From the NCBI GenBank assembly GCA_035772735.1, contig JASDFA010000007.1:148427001-148491000 (forward strand): DNA of 64,000 nucleotides, written 5' to 3'. Positions 11,138 through 24,266 of the stretch are shown piece after piece. Made by a program: the position numbers and the translations under genes. This DNA is from Datura wrightii. Its lineage: Eukaryota; Streptophyta; Magnoliopsida; Solanales; Solanaceae. Numbering within the stretch: the first letter of the stretch is position 1; the number at the start of each line of letters is the position of its first letter. The notes beneath the pieces were generated by a model. That model did no database searches and had not been told where the DNA came from. It worked only from the letters and a program-made list of their open reading frames with translations.

Positions 11138-14100
11138 ATGTCAGTTTATTTTAAGTTTAAAAGTGCAAAAGATTATGATTCAATTTCAATTGACGGTCAC
11201 TTTATTTCTGTTGGGAACTTGAAAGAAAAAATATTTGAATCCAAGCATCTGGGCAGGGGTACAGATTTTGACCTCGTTGTCACCAACGCCCAAACTAACG
11301 AAGGTTGGTTAGCTTCCAATATAGTCAGTCATTTTCGTACATTCCTAGTTGCATTTCTAGTAGTATTGCGCAAGTTATTGTGTGACATTGACTTTGGGGT
11401 TTAGCGTAAGTCAGGCATTTTCCTTCAAATATGACTAGAGGTGTTTCTCGGGGAGTTATTTTGGCGATTTAATTTTTAACTCTCTGCTATCAATATATTT
11501 AGGTACTGTAGTATCTGCTTGCTTATATTCAAAGCATTTTCAAAATAAAGTGGCTTTTATCAAATAAAAGATGATTACAGTGATTTCAATTTATTTTTCA
11601 GTTGCTAATTTATGCCTCCTAAATGAGAAGGATGATGCATACACTCTTTAAAGAACCTTTGCATTGCAAAAGTGTCTGACTGCAACTTTCATTCTCTTTG
11701 GTGGAATATAGTTTCTGGCATCTCATTTTAATGGGTTTGTTTTACATAATTATATTGATTTATAAGGAGAGTGGTCTATTCCTTAATGTTCTAGGTTTGG
11801 GGCTTGTAACCCTATGCTAGTACCATAGTACTGTGTATTGTACTATCCAGCATAAAATATTTACCTTACTAGTGCTAGGGCGAGGCGAAAGATAGTGTAA
11901 GGAGCCTTTTTCACTCAAGGTTGATGTCACATAGCAAGTCTCAGGGTCTAGTTGTTCCTCTATAAGGATTATAGTGCTTGACAAAAATAGTCTGTTTAAA
12001 TTAAGGGGCTTGAATGGTGGATCATGCCACTTGGAATTGATTACTTAACTTGTATTTCCATTCATATGTATTGTGAACTCTACAGAGCTTTATGTGCTTT
12101 GTCTTCTCTTTTTGCAATTTCAGAATACCTTGATGAGGACACCTTGATCCCCAAAAATACTAGTGTTTTGATTCGTCGCATTCCTGGACGACCTCGCATG
12201 CCCATTGTAACTGCACCTGTAACCGAACCAGACGAGTATTGTCTTGATCCTTTTGACTCTTCATCTGTTAGATTTATGAGTAAAAATACTGCTTTATCTT
12301 TAGGAATTCAAAATCTGTGGAAAAAAGACAGTTGACCTGAATTGGTTACCTTGCTTATTCCATAGAAAAAGAATTGCATGCAGGTTTCTCTGTTTCTCTT
12401 TTTCTTGGAGCTGGTGGTGGGGCGTAATGGGAAAGGTGGTATAGGCCTTTGCACTGTGTGGAAGGTGATTGAAAGGGGGCGTGTATATGGGAGAATAGAT
12501 GATAGTGCTAATGCTGTCATTTGCATTTTGTTGAATATAGTGTTCAGAGTTCTTTTTTCCTCTCCCCTCCCCCCAGGATGGGAAGTGGTAATCATAGGTC
12601 CTTGTACTGCTTTCGTCTTATGGGATGTGCCATAATAGCTATTTTGAATATGACCGAGATGTGCTTTCTGCAGGCCCCAAGTAGAATACCAATCTGAGGA
12701 GGCTCAAACAGTAAAAAGTAGTTTTGTGGGAGGGGAGTCATCTGCCACCAAATATGTAAGCGTCCATAGCACTATGCCTTAGGAGAGTCTTGGTGTTTGT
12801 AGTCATGACAAATGGTGGTCTTAAGCATTCTGAATTTATGCCATTTTGTAGCCTGAAGATCTCGAATGGGATGAATTTGGAAATGATTTGTATGCTATTC
12901 CTGAAGCAACACCAATCCAGTCAAGCCACCAAGTGCAGGATGCTCCTCCTCCAAGTAAAGCTGATGAGGAGAGTAAGATCAAAGCTTTAATTGACACTCC
13001 AGCCTTAGATTGGCAGAGGTGGGAAAGCTTTCTTTTCTTCTTTTTAAGATTTTCATGCACACTTGAGAGAATGGTTATTGCATGAGCTGTTACTATTTTC
13101 TAATATGCGATGATATTGGTTTGAAAATGATTCTGATGATCTTTAAGTTTATGCAGTCAACCCTCTGATGGCTTTGGTGCTGGTAGAGGTTATGGACGAG
13201 GTCCGGGTGGAAGAATGATGGGTGGACGTGGCGGGCGAGGTTTTGGTAATTCGCTGTCATTTGTCCTGTTAATCTACGATGAATCTTCCTATTTGTGTCG
13301 GGTTGCATTGTTTAGTTGTGTGTTTGCTAACTTGACATATTAGTCTTTCCATGCCTTCATTTTGTTACAACGATTATGCCTTGTTCCGAAGCAAGTTGGG
13401 GCGGGCTATATGAATCCTTGCTATCCAAGTCGCTCCATTTAAGCCCGTTTCAGTCCCACACGCTTTCATTTCAGTCTTTTGTAAAATTTAATGGCAAAAG
13501 GCTCATCAAGTCAATTGTACGTTGAAGCTTTTTAAGATCTTGTAATTAGGTTTCTTCGACTTGCCATGTTGGTTGGATAATTGTCAAGATGCTTTTAAGT
13601 ACGTGTCAAATATTCATGTTGCTACTGTTTAGATGAATTACTGATTGTAATTGAATTTGTTGGCTGTTATTTTGTTATTTATGCTCAAATTGGATGCAAC
13701 TCTTCCAGGTTGGGGTGGTGGATTGGAACGGAAAACACCACCACCAGGTTATGTATGCCATCGCTGTAAGGTGCCTGGTATGTTTCTTAATTTTCATCCG
13801 CCTGGTGATCATTGTCTTAGCAATCTGCTATTAGCATGCTGAGTCATTGTATCCAATTATGACATAAATCATTACAGGGCATTTCATTCAGCACTGCCCT
13901 ACAAATGGTGACCCCAATTTTGACATTAGGAAAGTGAAACCCCCAACTGGCATTCCGAAGTCCATGTTAATGGCAACCCCAGATGGTTCATATGCTTTAC
14001 CAAGTGGTGCTAATGCAGTTTTGAAGCCCAATGAGTAAGATTTCTGGTTATGTTGGTATTGTTGAGTGTTCGTTTGTAACAAGAATGCATATGACTGGCC

Positions 14101-17100
14101 CACTTGTTTCAGGGCTGCTTTTGAAAGAGAAGTTGAAGGGATGCCTTCTGTACGGTCCGTTGGTGATCTTCCACCAGAGCTCCATTGTCCCTTGTGTAAA
14201 GAAGTAATGAAAGATGCAGTGCTAACAAGCAAGTGTTGTTTTACGAGCTTCTGCGATAAATGTAAGAAGCTTGCTGTTTTTATTCAACTCTAGTGTTGTT
14301 TAAAGAGTTTTTGCTATAAACATAAGGAGTTTGTTGTTTAATGTGGGTGTAGTGTTGTTGCTTCTATGGTGAATTTAAGGTGTTCACTATTCAATTTTAG
14401 TGTGTTCTGTATTCTTGAATTTTCAACTGATCGCAAGGGTGATCCATAGGCATAAGGGATTATATCATCTCGAAGTCGGCGTGTGTCTGTGGGGCCACAA
14501 ATATACTTGCTGATGACCTGTTACCCAACAAGACTTTGAGGGATACAATTAATAGAATACTAGAATCAAATAATAGCAGTGCAGAGCATGGGGGTAGTGC
14601 TCTCCAAGTTCAAGGTTAATACCGGTTTAACTCCCTGAACTGTTCTCTCGCTCAAGTCATTATCTGTTTGATTTTTTTAGAAGGCTCATCTTGCCTTTGT
14701 TGTTACATCTTCCAGATATGGAGTCAGCGCGCGTTCTCCCACCTAAGATTCCCTCTCCTTCACAATCTGCAGCTTCAAAGGGAGAGCTGTTACCGCCACC
14801 TCCTCCACCTCCTCTTCCTAAGGAGGAAAATTCTAAAGCCCAGGAGAGGGAGGAAGAGGGTAAGAATGGCAGTGCTCCGCAGCAAATGTTGGAGAGAGGA
14901 GGAAGAACTTTGAAGGTTGTAGATGTTTCTGAAGCCACACATGAGTCGGTCAGTGCTAAAGAACCTGCATCCCCAGGAAGTGCTCCATTGGCTGATGATG
15001 AAGTTCAGCAAAAGCCTGTAGTTGGGGAGGCAGGTAATGGTGCTCTTTCGTGTACCTTTTTGGCTTTGTAAGTTATTGATTTTTCTTACTGAGCAGGCTG
15101 GAGGAGATACTTTGGTTTCTTAAACCACTTGGATAGGGAAGTGTTCTCATCTATTTTTGTTCTTTTATGTTTGCAGGAAAGAAAAAGAAGAAGAAGAAAA
15201 CACGATTGCCTTTGAACCGTATGCTCTCAATTCCCTCCCTCTTGTGCACGGATTGATAGATTTTTTAATTTTTTTTTAAAATAAAACTTTGATTATTATG
15301 TCTGCGATCTTGGTGGAGCTTTGTGCACTTCCTAGTTCCTAATTTACTTGATGCCCTTTTAGCTGCTGCTGCGGAGATGCAGTGGAGAGCTGCTCAAGAT
15401 CTTGCTGCTGAGAATTACATGATGTCCATGGGTCCTTCTGCCTATAATCCTTACTGGACAGGCATGCAACCTGGACTAGATGGGTTTGGAGCCCCTTATC
15501 CTGGTGCCATGCCATACAATCCTTACGGGATTGGTCCTCTAGATGTTCCCTTTATGCCTCCTGTCGTGCCGCATGATCCATTTGGTGGACAAGGTTTTAT
15601 GCTGCCTTTCGGTCCTCCAATGCAGAGGTATGACTTCCGTGTATTTTATTCTAAACTTCTCTCTGTTTAATCTCTGGCAAGTGTTCTCACATGTTTTTGG
15701 GTCCTTCCTCTTTTGCAGTTTTTGGTAAAGGGTATTCGGTCTGTTTCTGATATTGTAGTTCAATTGCTTTTATAGTAATGTCTCTGTATATATCTTTGTC
15801 GGCTCCTTTGAGATTAGTGGTACCTGACTGATTAAAAATGGCCACCAAATTTAGGGACCTTGCAGCAGACTTTGGGATGGGATTTAATGCTGGCCCACCA
15901 ATCATGAGCAGAGAAGAATTTGAGGCTAGAAAAGCTGACCTGAGAAGGAAGCGTGAGATCGAGAGACGTGGAGAGAGGTAATTTGACCATTCTCGTTCTG
16001 TTCTTGTTAATTCTCAGCTAATCATGGTGCTTTTTCTGCCGGTGATGTTAAAATTACGTTCAATGGTCTGAGCACTGTGCATTGAGGTTTTGCCAAGTCC
16101 ATGCCATAGTTCATGGCATCTTGGTGGGTGAAGTTGAAATTTTGTTCAATGTTTGAGCTTTGAGTATTGATGACTTTGCGCTCTGTTAACTCTGAGTGCC
16201 TTGTATGCCTTGTACAACTTAAGTTTGCTGTACTTGAAGTCATGTTGCAATCAATTTGCACAATCTAGTTATATCTTCATATTTTGTCCTCCTTGGTAGG
16301 TTTTATTGTCAACAGTCATTGTCTATTCTGCCTCTACTCTTTTGGTCACCTTCAATGACTATTTGATAATATCTATTGTCATTTCCAGCAGGGAGTTTCC
16401 TAAAGACAGGGAACATGCAAGGGAAGTTGGGAGCGCTGCTGATGGTCCTTCCCTGAAGCCCAAATCTGTATGTATCTTGATTATCAAATATTCTTGGCTA
16501 TTTCATCCCTATATTTTAGTAGACAGACTGTGTGTTGCGGGAGAAGTTTGGCTCGGTCTAGCCAAGCAGCAGCTAACAGCTAGTTTCCAGTTTCATCTAT
16601 CAATTACATGTGAAGTCCAAAAAGCAGAAGCCTTGGAGACTGAATTTCTATGATCATTTGCTAAGATTTTACAAGTACAGGACACATTTCTTTGGATTAC
16701 CTTGATAAGGGGTTCTCAACAATTGAACATACTGAAGATCAGTTGCCCATTATGCAGGAAGGGGATATATGCCTCTTCCTAAATGTAGTAGGTGCTCCTT
16801 TTGCATGCTGATGTTGCCCGATGATGAAAGATATTGTGGAGTTTTTTGTTGCCCTCAGTAAAATGGGCATTTGACTGGAGCTCAATTTAGTGGCTATCAG
16901 TACAGTCCCCATTAAGATGTTTGTTTATATTTTTTTGTTAGTGTTTTTTTTTGGTTTCTGTTCATTGGATGCGGTGGATGATTAAGTGATTATTTCCCCT
17001 GATTTACGTTCCTCTTCAAAAAAATTTGAACCTTTTCCAACATCGTCCACTGTTTGCCTAATTTGATGAAAAAGCTTCAGAATGAGCGAGTCATTTAGAA

Positions 17101-18382
17101 ACATGCAAAAATGATGAATGGAGTCGGGGATGGGTGGACATAAATCATCTTATAATAAAAATTGGGGTATGCCGTAAATCATTTGAAATGTCTCTGGAAT
17201 GTACTAAGGTGTATTAATTTTGAATATTTGCTATGCCTGTTAAAAATAAAAGAAAAATCAAGTGCAAAGAAAAAGAACACAAACTGGGGAATTCCTCTTG
17301 AACATTCAACCTGAGTTTAAGAGCCTATTATTAAGAATTGTAAATTTTTCGTTCTCGACAAATAAATAAATTAAGAGCGGTAAATTTCTCTCTCAAGAAA
17401 AAAGGAGTTGTAAAATTCGTTTTGTGGTGCATGAATTTCCTTTGATGTGTTTTATGGCTTTAGACCCGCATTTTAGTGCTTTGAAATATTTTTTTCTTGT
17501 TTGCAATATTTGATATTAATATGTTCTTTGATGATTGCCCAGAAAGCTGTTCCTCCACCATCAAGCTCCAGCCGTCCTCGCCAACCTGAGAGGCCTTCCC
17601 CGGACCTTGACCACCACCGCCGACGTGAGAGGCCATCGCCCGACCTTGACCACCACCGCCGACCTGAGAGGCCATCGCCAGACCTTGACCACCGCCGCCG
17701 ACCTGACAGGCCATCGCCAGATCTTGACCACCACCGCCGACCTGAGAGGCCATCACCGGACCTTGATTACCACCGTAGACCTGAGAGGCCGTCTCCAGAC
17801 CGTCGATCACGTGACCCTGAGCTTCCTCGCCCTTCTTCCAAGAGAAAGTATGAAGATTATGACGATCACCATGAGGACCGTCACCGCCATGACCACCATG
17901 AGGACCGCCATCAGCGCGAGCATGCTCATCGCAGTAGCAGTAGCCATCACCGTTCAGAATCTTCAGCTAGCGCCAAACCAGCCTCCACAGTCCCATCTGA
18001 ACCGCCATTGGCAGTGCCATCCAAATCCGCAGATAAGAAAAAGGCAAGTGTTTTTTCTCGCATCAGTTTCCCAGCTGAAGATTCAGCAGCAGCTTCAAAG
18101 AAGCGAAAGGTGCCATCCTCGAGTGAAGTGCCAGTGAGTTCTTCGGCAAGCCACAGGGGTGCCACATCAAATGGGTATCATGGGGAGTACAAAACTGCTA
18201 CAGGATCAAGGAAGAGTGCCGCCGTGAGTGTGGATTATGAGAGCAGTGATGATGATAGGCACTTCAAAAGAAAGCCTTCAAGGTATGAACCATCTCCGCC
18301 ACCAGCTGCTGTAGAGTGGGAAGAAGAGGAGCGGGAGGGGCCTCCTCCTAGGCATAGCAAGGGGTCAAGGGAAAGGGGGTAA
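11138..18382 (+). CDS. PQT3-like: E3 ubiquitin ligase, PQT3/RBBP6 family (DWNN, zinc knuckle, U-box/RING)
   Basis: Fifteen coding exons join in frame to 941 codons including the stop: 11138-11303, 12124-12235, 12674-12755, 12852-13018, 13157-13245, 13709-13777, 13878-14034, 14113-14261, 14450-14614, 14716-15033, 15177-15218, 15363-15627, 15855-15977, 16389-16467, 17543-18382. The order is a DWNN ubiquitin-like domain (residues 1-75), a CCHC zinc knuckle (C222, C225, H230, C235), a U-box/RING starting HCPLCKEVMKDAV (C306, C309, then CDKC and CVCG), a proline-rich and Lys-rich linker, a Gly/Pro/Tyr-rich segment (NPYWTGMQPGLDGFG) and an Arg/His/Ser-rich tail ending in a YESSDDDRHFKRKPSRY motif conserved in the family. 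Arabidopsis PQT3 is an E3 that turns over PRMT4b and represses oxidative-stress tolerance; the same role here is inferred. Odd points are a 13-residue tandem repeat in exon 15 and a NAGNAG acceptor at exon 14. The stop overlaps a possible donor (GG|GTAATC), so an alternative 3' end is possible. Confidence 0.93.
17577..17812 (+). repeat. 39-bp tandem repeat encoding 13-aa units in PQT3-like exon 15
   Basis: About six units of 39 bp encode variants of RRPERPSPDLDHH. The unit is in frame (13 codons), so copy-number changes would keep the frame. Third-position and single-residue variants (ERP/DRP, DHH/DHR/DYH) show the copies are not all recent. On the other strand the array makes a spurious Gly/Gln-rich open frame. 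Confidence 0.9.
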
Positions 18383-21300
18383 TCTGCATATAAGTTTATT
18401 TGCGTTTTCACTTCTTTAATATGTCAAATTATTTGCATTTTCACTTATCTGATGTGTCAATTGGCCTGTTCCTTGAGTTCTTTCCAGCTATTCTGTTTGT
18501 AGATTTTGATGTCATACTGTCTGCAATATTTAGAGTTGAACCTAGGTACATTGCATTGATTCGATTTTTGCTTCTCATTTGTTTTCCATGTCTTGTAATA
18601 GAGCTGATTGTTTATTTGTGCATCATGTGTTACTGTCTTGGCAAAAAAATGTGTTACTGTCTTAATTGCAGCTTTACTTATCTAGGTTTGTTTATCCAGG
18701 GAACCCACAAAATAGCCCCATCACAAAAGCAAAGTCATTTACTTGTGAGAATCTGGAGATAAAATAGTGTGCACGTCGATGACATGTTTTTCCTGGAATT
18801 CACATGCAAAGTAACATTTTCATTTTTTAAATTGGTGTGGCACTATAAAATAGCTGTAATTCCATGTCACTGTTGCTGGCTGGCTCATGATTAGGTATTG
18901 TCCAATTGCTCTCTGAGCTCTTTTTATGCTTAGAGATAGATGGTAACTTTAACCATAATATTCCTAATATTTCCACTTAGCTAATGCATTATGGCACCTT
19001 GGTCTTGTCCCAGCATCAAGAAAGACGAATTGGTTTACGTTGAGAAGGTGCTTTAATGTCCGTGTACACAAGATAGATCTCTCTTTCATGTACATCTGTG
19101 AGCAGTGATACACATCACTTGACTGACATGTGGGACATGAGTAAAGCAGAGTATGTGCCCCCTTTTTTAGTCTCTTCCGGTGGTGTCTTAGTGATGTTTT
19201 AGGGGCTTTATAGTCAGCAAGAGTCTCGTTTGTCATACTGATAAAAAAGGATCTGGTTAGTTGTCAACACTGGTGGCTTAACCTCTTTGGCATCCTACCT
19301 TGTGATTTATTACAATATTAGTTCTTTAGCTGGCAGAAATTCTGAATGTCAAAAGAATTCACGGAAGGAAGTAACAAAGAGAGTGGGATAGATCAGTACT
19401 TTGCTTTGTACATATAACTAATGAAAGAGGAGCCTACACAGATTCACTTGCATGCTTTCTAGTTACAGTTGCGTGCTAATATTCAAAATTGTGTCACTCA
19501 AGTATCGTGGGAATATCACTTAGAAATTTGATGAGAACCATCTCATATAGTATCTTGCATTAAAATCAATTATTTTTCTTTTTAGATGTTGCTATGTCAT
19601 TTTTGTTTGAGATGCTAGTGGAGTTCTCTTTTGTTGCTTCTGTGCTTAGCCTCTTCATTATTGAGTATAGATATCCTTCTACCGTTACAGTCGTAGCTTC
19701 ACAATGGCCTTGCTGTCCTTCCTCCACATATGCTTAACTCCTTGGTTGTCGATGCAGATTGAGATAGTATGTGACAAGGAAGAGACTGAATCAGTAAGAA
19801 TCTTGCATGAATATAAATACAGGTAGAGAACAATTCTTGTTCGACATTCTTCACATATTTGCCTCTCAGACAATGCAAGTATTTTCACTTGCATGTACTG
19901 TCTGATGCCCTTTCTGTTTCTCATCATAAATTCTCTGATGATGCAATGAAACAGAAATGTTTTTTTGGGGTTGAAGAATCTGTGAAGCTTCATTATATCT
20001 GGTTATCAGAATGTTTTCACCTTGTTTCATTTGAGTTAAACATTTTGTTTAATTGGGTGTGCAGATTCAGAAAGTGCAGGTACCTTTGGAATCTGGATCT
20101 CCTTTTCTGAGTGAGACCATCTGCTTCACAAAGTTCTCAGTGCAATGTTGCGAGTTTTATTTCGATACTTGAGAGATGGGAAACGGCACAGACTTGCGCA
20201 TCCAAGGATCGCCAAAACATGGACGTTATAGTGCAATATTGTAGATTCCATCTAAGAATTGTATTATCTACTAGTTAATTGCAAACACCAAAATTTCAAA
20301 AACAAGATCGCGGGTTCTCCGCTGTTATTGCAATTTTGGTTTTTGATTGTGACCATTGTTATTTGGCAAATATTCTAATAGTTCTGATTCATCTCCCTTA
20401 TTTTTCCGGTTTCGACAATATTATTTTACGATCTTATGATTTGCTTTCATGTGCAAGTGACCTAACAAAGTGAATGTTACTACAACGAAATGACTAGAGA
20501 TTAGAGAACTATAATATGCAGGTATATAAAGCATCAAACAAGAAATTATTATGAGGAAAATTATACTAAATTGATTAGTTTTATGTTAAGCATCGAATTA
20601 CGGATTTTTTTTTTACTTTAATCAAATTTAAAATTAATAATGTGAATAAGCTTATACATAATTAATATAGAAAACAAATATACGAAAATAATTGTAAAGC
20701 TTCCGTTAAAGTTAGAGCTCAAATTATTATGTCGTCAGCGATTCTTGGCAAGTATACTTTCTTTTGTCTCAAAATATATTTATCCTGATTTTTATAAATA
20801 GTTATTTTAAATTATTTATTATTATTTTAAAATTTTAAAAAAAATTAATATAAAATAAATATTTAATAAAAAGAGATTATATATGTTAAGATAATAAATG
20901 GGATAGTAAAATCTGGCAAATGCTTTTGGTTTTAGTTTTCAAAATTATAAATACAGGACAAAGAATAAAGCAAAAAAAAGAAAAAAGACAATATGATAAA
21001 GACCCAAAAATTTAATCAGAAAGAGACTCACTCTTTTACTAATCTTATATTAAAAATATATATTTTTTTAATCTTTACTTGTCCATTTTAACATTACTTA
21101 TAATTTTTCTCATTTATTGGCAATAAAACTCAAAGATTATTCGTGAAAGTACGCAACTTATCAAATTATTTTCAAAGACAAAGCTGTTCACTTAAAAAAG
21201 AGGGGTCCACTGACCGCTATTTATTTATTGTTAATTAAATAGGTTCATAATTGACACCTCAACATTTAATTTTTAATTGCAGAACTTTTACTTGGAAATT

Positions 21301-21536
21301 GAAAGTTGGTTGCAGAAACCAAATTAAGAAACAATAAATCACCAATGCCTGATATAGTGGGATGGTTAAGTTATTTCAATTGTTAATTGGAGTTTTTGAG
21401 TTTGAGTTTTCGATATTAAAAAAGTTCTATTGAGAGCGTTACGAGCAAGTTTAATCATGCGAGATGAAATCATGATATGAAATCGTGATATGAAATTATA
21501 TGAGATAAAATTGAAGTTTTAGTTTTGTTTGGACAT
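18383..21536. other. 3' UTR and downstream region of PQT3-like gene, then intergenic
   Basis: The first part is presumably 3' UTR or 3' intron. An exon-like piece after an acceptor (GGTGTGCAG, ending 20064) could extend an alternative transcript in frame from the donor overlapping the stop (…RERG then FRKCRYLW…, stop at 20108-20110), but this is unsupported. From about 20280 the DNA is AT-rich; 20750-20890 looks like a decayed MITE. Confidence 0.35.
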
Positions 21537-22039
21537 GCAATTAGAAATTCTTATATTGTATTTTTTTTTCATAATCATAAAACCTCCGTAAGTTGTGAAA
21601 ACTATCAAAATTTCTTCAATTTTAATATAATTTTACCAAATAAGTAAAATTCATAACAAAGTGTAATACAATGTGTCAGAAAACCTTTTAAAAAAAATAC
21701 AATATTTATTGATCGAATTTTAGTTTAATAAAAAGTATAATTGAATATGAGATATAATGTACTACTATTTAATATAATCCTCCCATATAGTTGGCAAACT
21801 TATATCCGATATAAATAGTTACCAAAGGTTAGTAAGAGTAATGATACCAACAACAAATTTTATTTATATTCGAACAAAATGATTGATAAATATAATATAG
21901 TGGAGTTTTTTGTAAAATATAAATTTGTGGGTCAAATTTTATGATTGAAAAAGTTTATCTCATGATTTGAAATCCCAAATCAATTTTTTTTGAAAATTTG
22001 CGATTTCATGAATCATGAGATGAAATCGCATGTCCAAAC
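21537..22039. mobile_element. MITE with GTTTGGACATGC termini
   Basis: This 503-bp AT-rich element has inverted ends: GTTTGGACATGCAATTAGAAATTC on the left, and on the right GAATCATGAGATGAAATCGCATGTCCAAAC, whose complement begins GTTTGGACATGCGATTTC. The terminal 12 bases are perfect inverted repeats. Internal sequence is non-coding. TSD not resolved; the outer sequence at 21460-21520 has tandem ATGAAATCRTGAT units that resemble the right end. Confidence 0.65.
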
Positions 22040-22654
22040 GCCTGCTATGAATCCTGTAATGTGTGATTCAAATTAGTTGAAGCTCCACTAGGGAGAATGA
22101 TTTTTCTTTTTTATAATAAAAATAGAAACAATAAATCATAGAGGCAAAGTCATAATTTCATTAGAGTTACTTCAGGGGATTTCTTTTGAAAAAAAAAAAC
22201 AACTGAATAAATGGATAATCAATGGTATCTGAAGCAAGTCACCCCAAGATCCAGTGTTTAAAATAAACAGTACTTTCTAACGTCAGATAATTCATTTTAT
22301 CATTTATGTCACTGTCACCTGCTTAAATTTCTTGCATTTAGAATCATTTTTACTTTTTTTTTTCTTTCCCGAAGAAATTCATATGTCTAATTTCTTGGCA
22401 ATTTATCCGGCCCCAATTGTAGGACAAAAAAGGAGGATTGTTGACGGTCAATTGAAAATAACTTCTCTATCCCATAATGGTCAGGGTCGAAACTAATGTA
22501 TATGTTACAGATTCGGTTAAACTCAATAGCTTTGATTTAGATTTTATATTTGTCTTTCGCTGAATATGTTCTATTTATTAATTTAGAACCCAATAACTTT
22601 AAAGAACAAAAATTTCGAATCTATAAACTTCAAATTTTAGCTTCGCCTCTAATA

Positions 22655-22740
22655 ACGGTAGAAGTAAGGTTGCTTACATTTTACTCTCTCCATATTCCAC
22701 TTATGAGATTATAATGAAATTTTTTGTTATTGTTATTTAA
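22655..22740 (+). repeat. Decayed LINE/SINE 3' tail
   Basis: A degenerate copy of the Solanaceae LINE/SINE 3' end: GTAGAAGTAAGGTTGCTTACATTTTACTCTCTCCATATTCCACTTATGAGATTAT and then (GTTATT)n instead of (TTG)n. Confidence 0.5.
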
Positions 22741-23099
22741 CTCTTATAATTATATAATAAAAACTTAATTAACCTAATTCTGTTTTTATTAACAATTGAA
22801 AATTTGCTTTTTTCTGTTTTATTTTATATTAAGCCACATGAAATAATTATTGCTAAATACCATAGAATTCGAGCTGAAAATTTTGAGCTAGTACCGCTCA
22901 ATTTTATTAATAAAAATACTTTTAACAAAGTGCACATTCTGGAGTTGAAATACAAATATAGTATATAAATTTAACAATTCTGGAATGGGAAATTGCACAA
23001 ACATGTAAATCATCAAAGGTTTCGAGTTCAAATCCTAAAAGAAAATAAAATTTGAAAGTTAGAAAATGGTTTCTTCTTTAATGGGTCTTATCACTAAAA

Positions 23100-23326
23100 T
23101 TTTTTATTTTTTGATATGTATTATTATCTATTGTTTCGGTTGTTTTGTATCATATTACTTTGTTGTCTCTTTGTTTATAATTCTACGTCAGATACTTTTA
23201 TCTTGAGCCGAGTGTCTTACGGATATCTTCTTTCTATTTTTATAAGGTAGAAGATAAAATCTGCGTGCATTTTACCTTCCCAGACCCTACTTATGAGATT
23301 ATGTTGGGTATGTTGTTGTTATTGTC
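23100..23326 (+). mobile_element. LINE/SINE 3' end fragment with TTG tail
   Basis: The sequence follows the consensus 3' UTR and tail: TTTTATCTTGAGCCGAGTGTC, TAAGGTAGAAGATAAAATCTGCGTGCATTTTACC, CCCAGACCCTACTTATGAGATTATGTTGGGTATG, then TTGTTGTTATTG. No coding part is attached, so it is either a severely 5'-truncated LINE or a SINE sharing the tail. Confidence 0.65.
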
Positions 23327-23779
23327 CATGGTTGTTCTTTCATTTTTGCCCTTTGAATGAGATGATCTTTAACTTTTGCCTTTTAGCAATCGAACTTATG
23401 TCCAGTGGGGCATAAGTCTTTTTAAAAACTAATGTCATATTTGAACATAACTTATGGGATCTTATGATACGGAAATATAAATTTATGCCCCACAAAAAGT
23501 TTGTTTGTTATGATGAACATAAATTAAAGACCACACAAAATATGGGCAAAAGTGCAAATGACCCCACGAAACTAAATAACCGCTAACTCAACCACGTAAA
23601 TTAAAAATAACCATATATAATATATGTATAATCTATTGATATATATATCTGAAAAAGTAAAACAGAATCTCTAGATTGTCTATTTGTGTAAAGATTCCTA
23701 TACAAGTTAGTCGAGACTTCAAAACACGTACCGAACATTTGATGAAAAACCCAGAATAAATCTGATTGGATAAAATTGA

Positions 23780-24266
23780 GGGGAAAATATACCCCTAATT
23801 TTGCAATTTAGATTGAATATTTCATTAAAAAAAAGTGGTGCATAACTAATAAATGGTGCATATTTACCCTTTTTGTTAACAGACCTATATTTGGTGAATT
23901 AAAAAAAAGAATCTTAAAATTGGTTAAGAAATGGGTAGGGTAATTTTTAAAGCGAGGTATGGAGGGGTAAAGAAAATGAATGAGGTAATTCTTTTAAAGT
24001 CACGTGATATTTTTGAAATTAAAAAACCAATTTTAATTTTTTTAAAAATTCAATCTGTTAACGAAAAGGGTAAATATGCATCATTTATTAGACAACGAGG
24101 ATATATATGCATCATTTGTTAAACGACGAGGGTATATATGCACCACTTATTAGGCAACTAAAATATATATACATCATTTATTAAACGATAAAAATATATA
24201 TACATAACTTTTTAATAAAAAATATATATATTCTAAATCACAAAATTAAGGACATATTTGCCCCTT
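23780..24266. mobile_element. Inverted-repeat element with internal ~37-bp tandem repeats
   Basis: Left end GGGGAAAATATACCCCTAATTTTGC and right end (complement) GGGGCAAATATGTCCTTAATTTTGTG form imperfect TIRs of over 30 bp. The right arm (24065-24215) contains four to five units of the type ATATATGCATCATTTATTAGACAACGAGG. The left arm has one to two matching units in inverse orientation (GTGGTGCATAACTAATAAATGG, near 23845-23866). The GTTAACAG/GTTAACGAAAAGGG junctions mark the inner symmetric point. Non-coding; behaves like a MITE whose right arm expanded. Confidence 0.65.

Noticed and set aside
17460..17810. Minus-strand Gly/Gln-rich open frame of 116 codons
   Set aside because: It is the antisense of the 39-bp repeats in the PQT3-like last exon; the 13-codon period explains its length.
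18400..18762. 120-codon frame after the PQT3-like stop, hydrophobic
   Set aside because: T-rich 3' UTR or intron sequence yields Phe/Leu/Ile-rich frames by chance; no homology.
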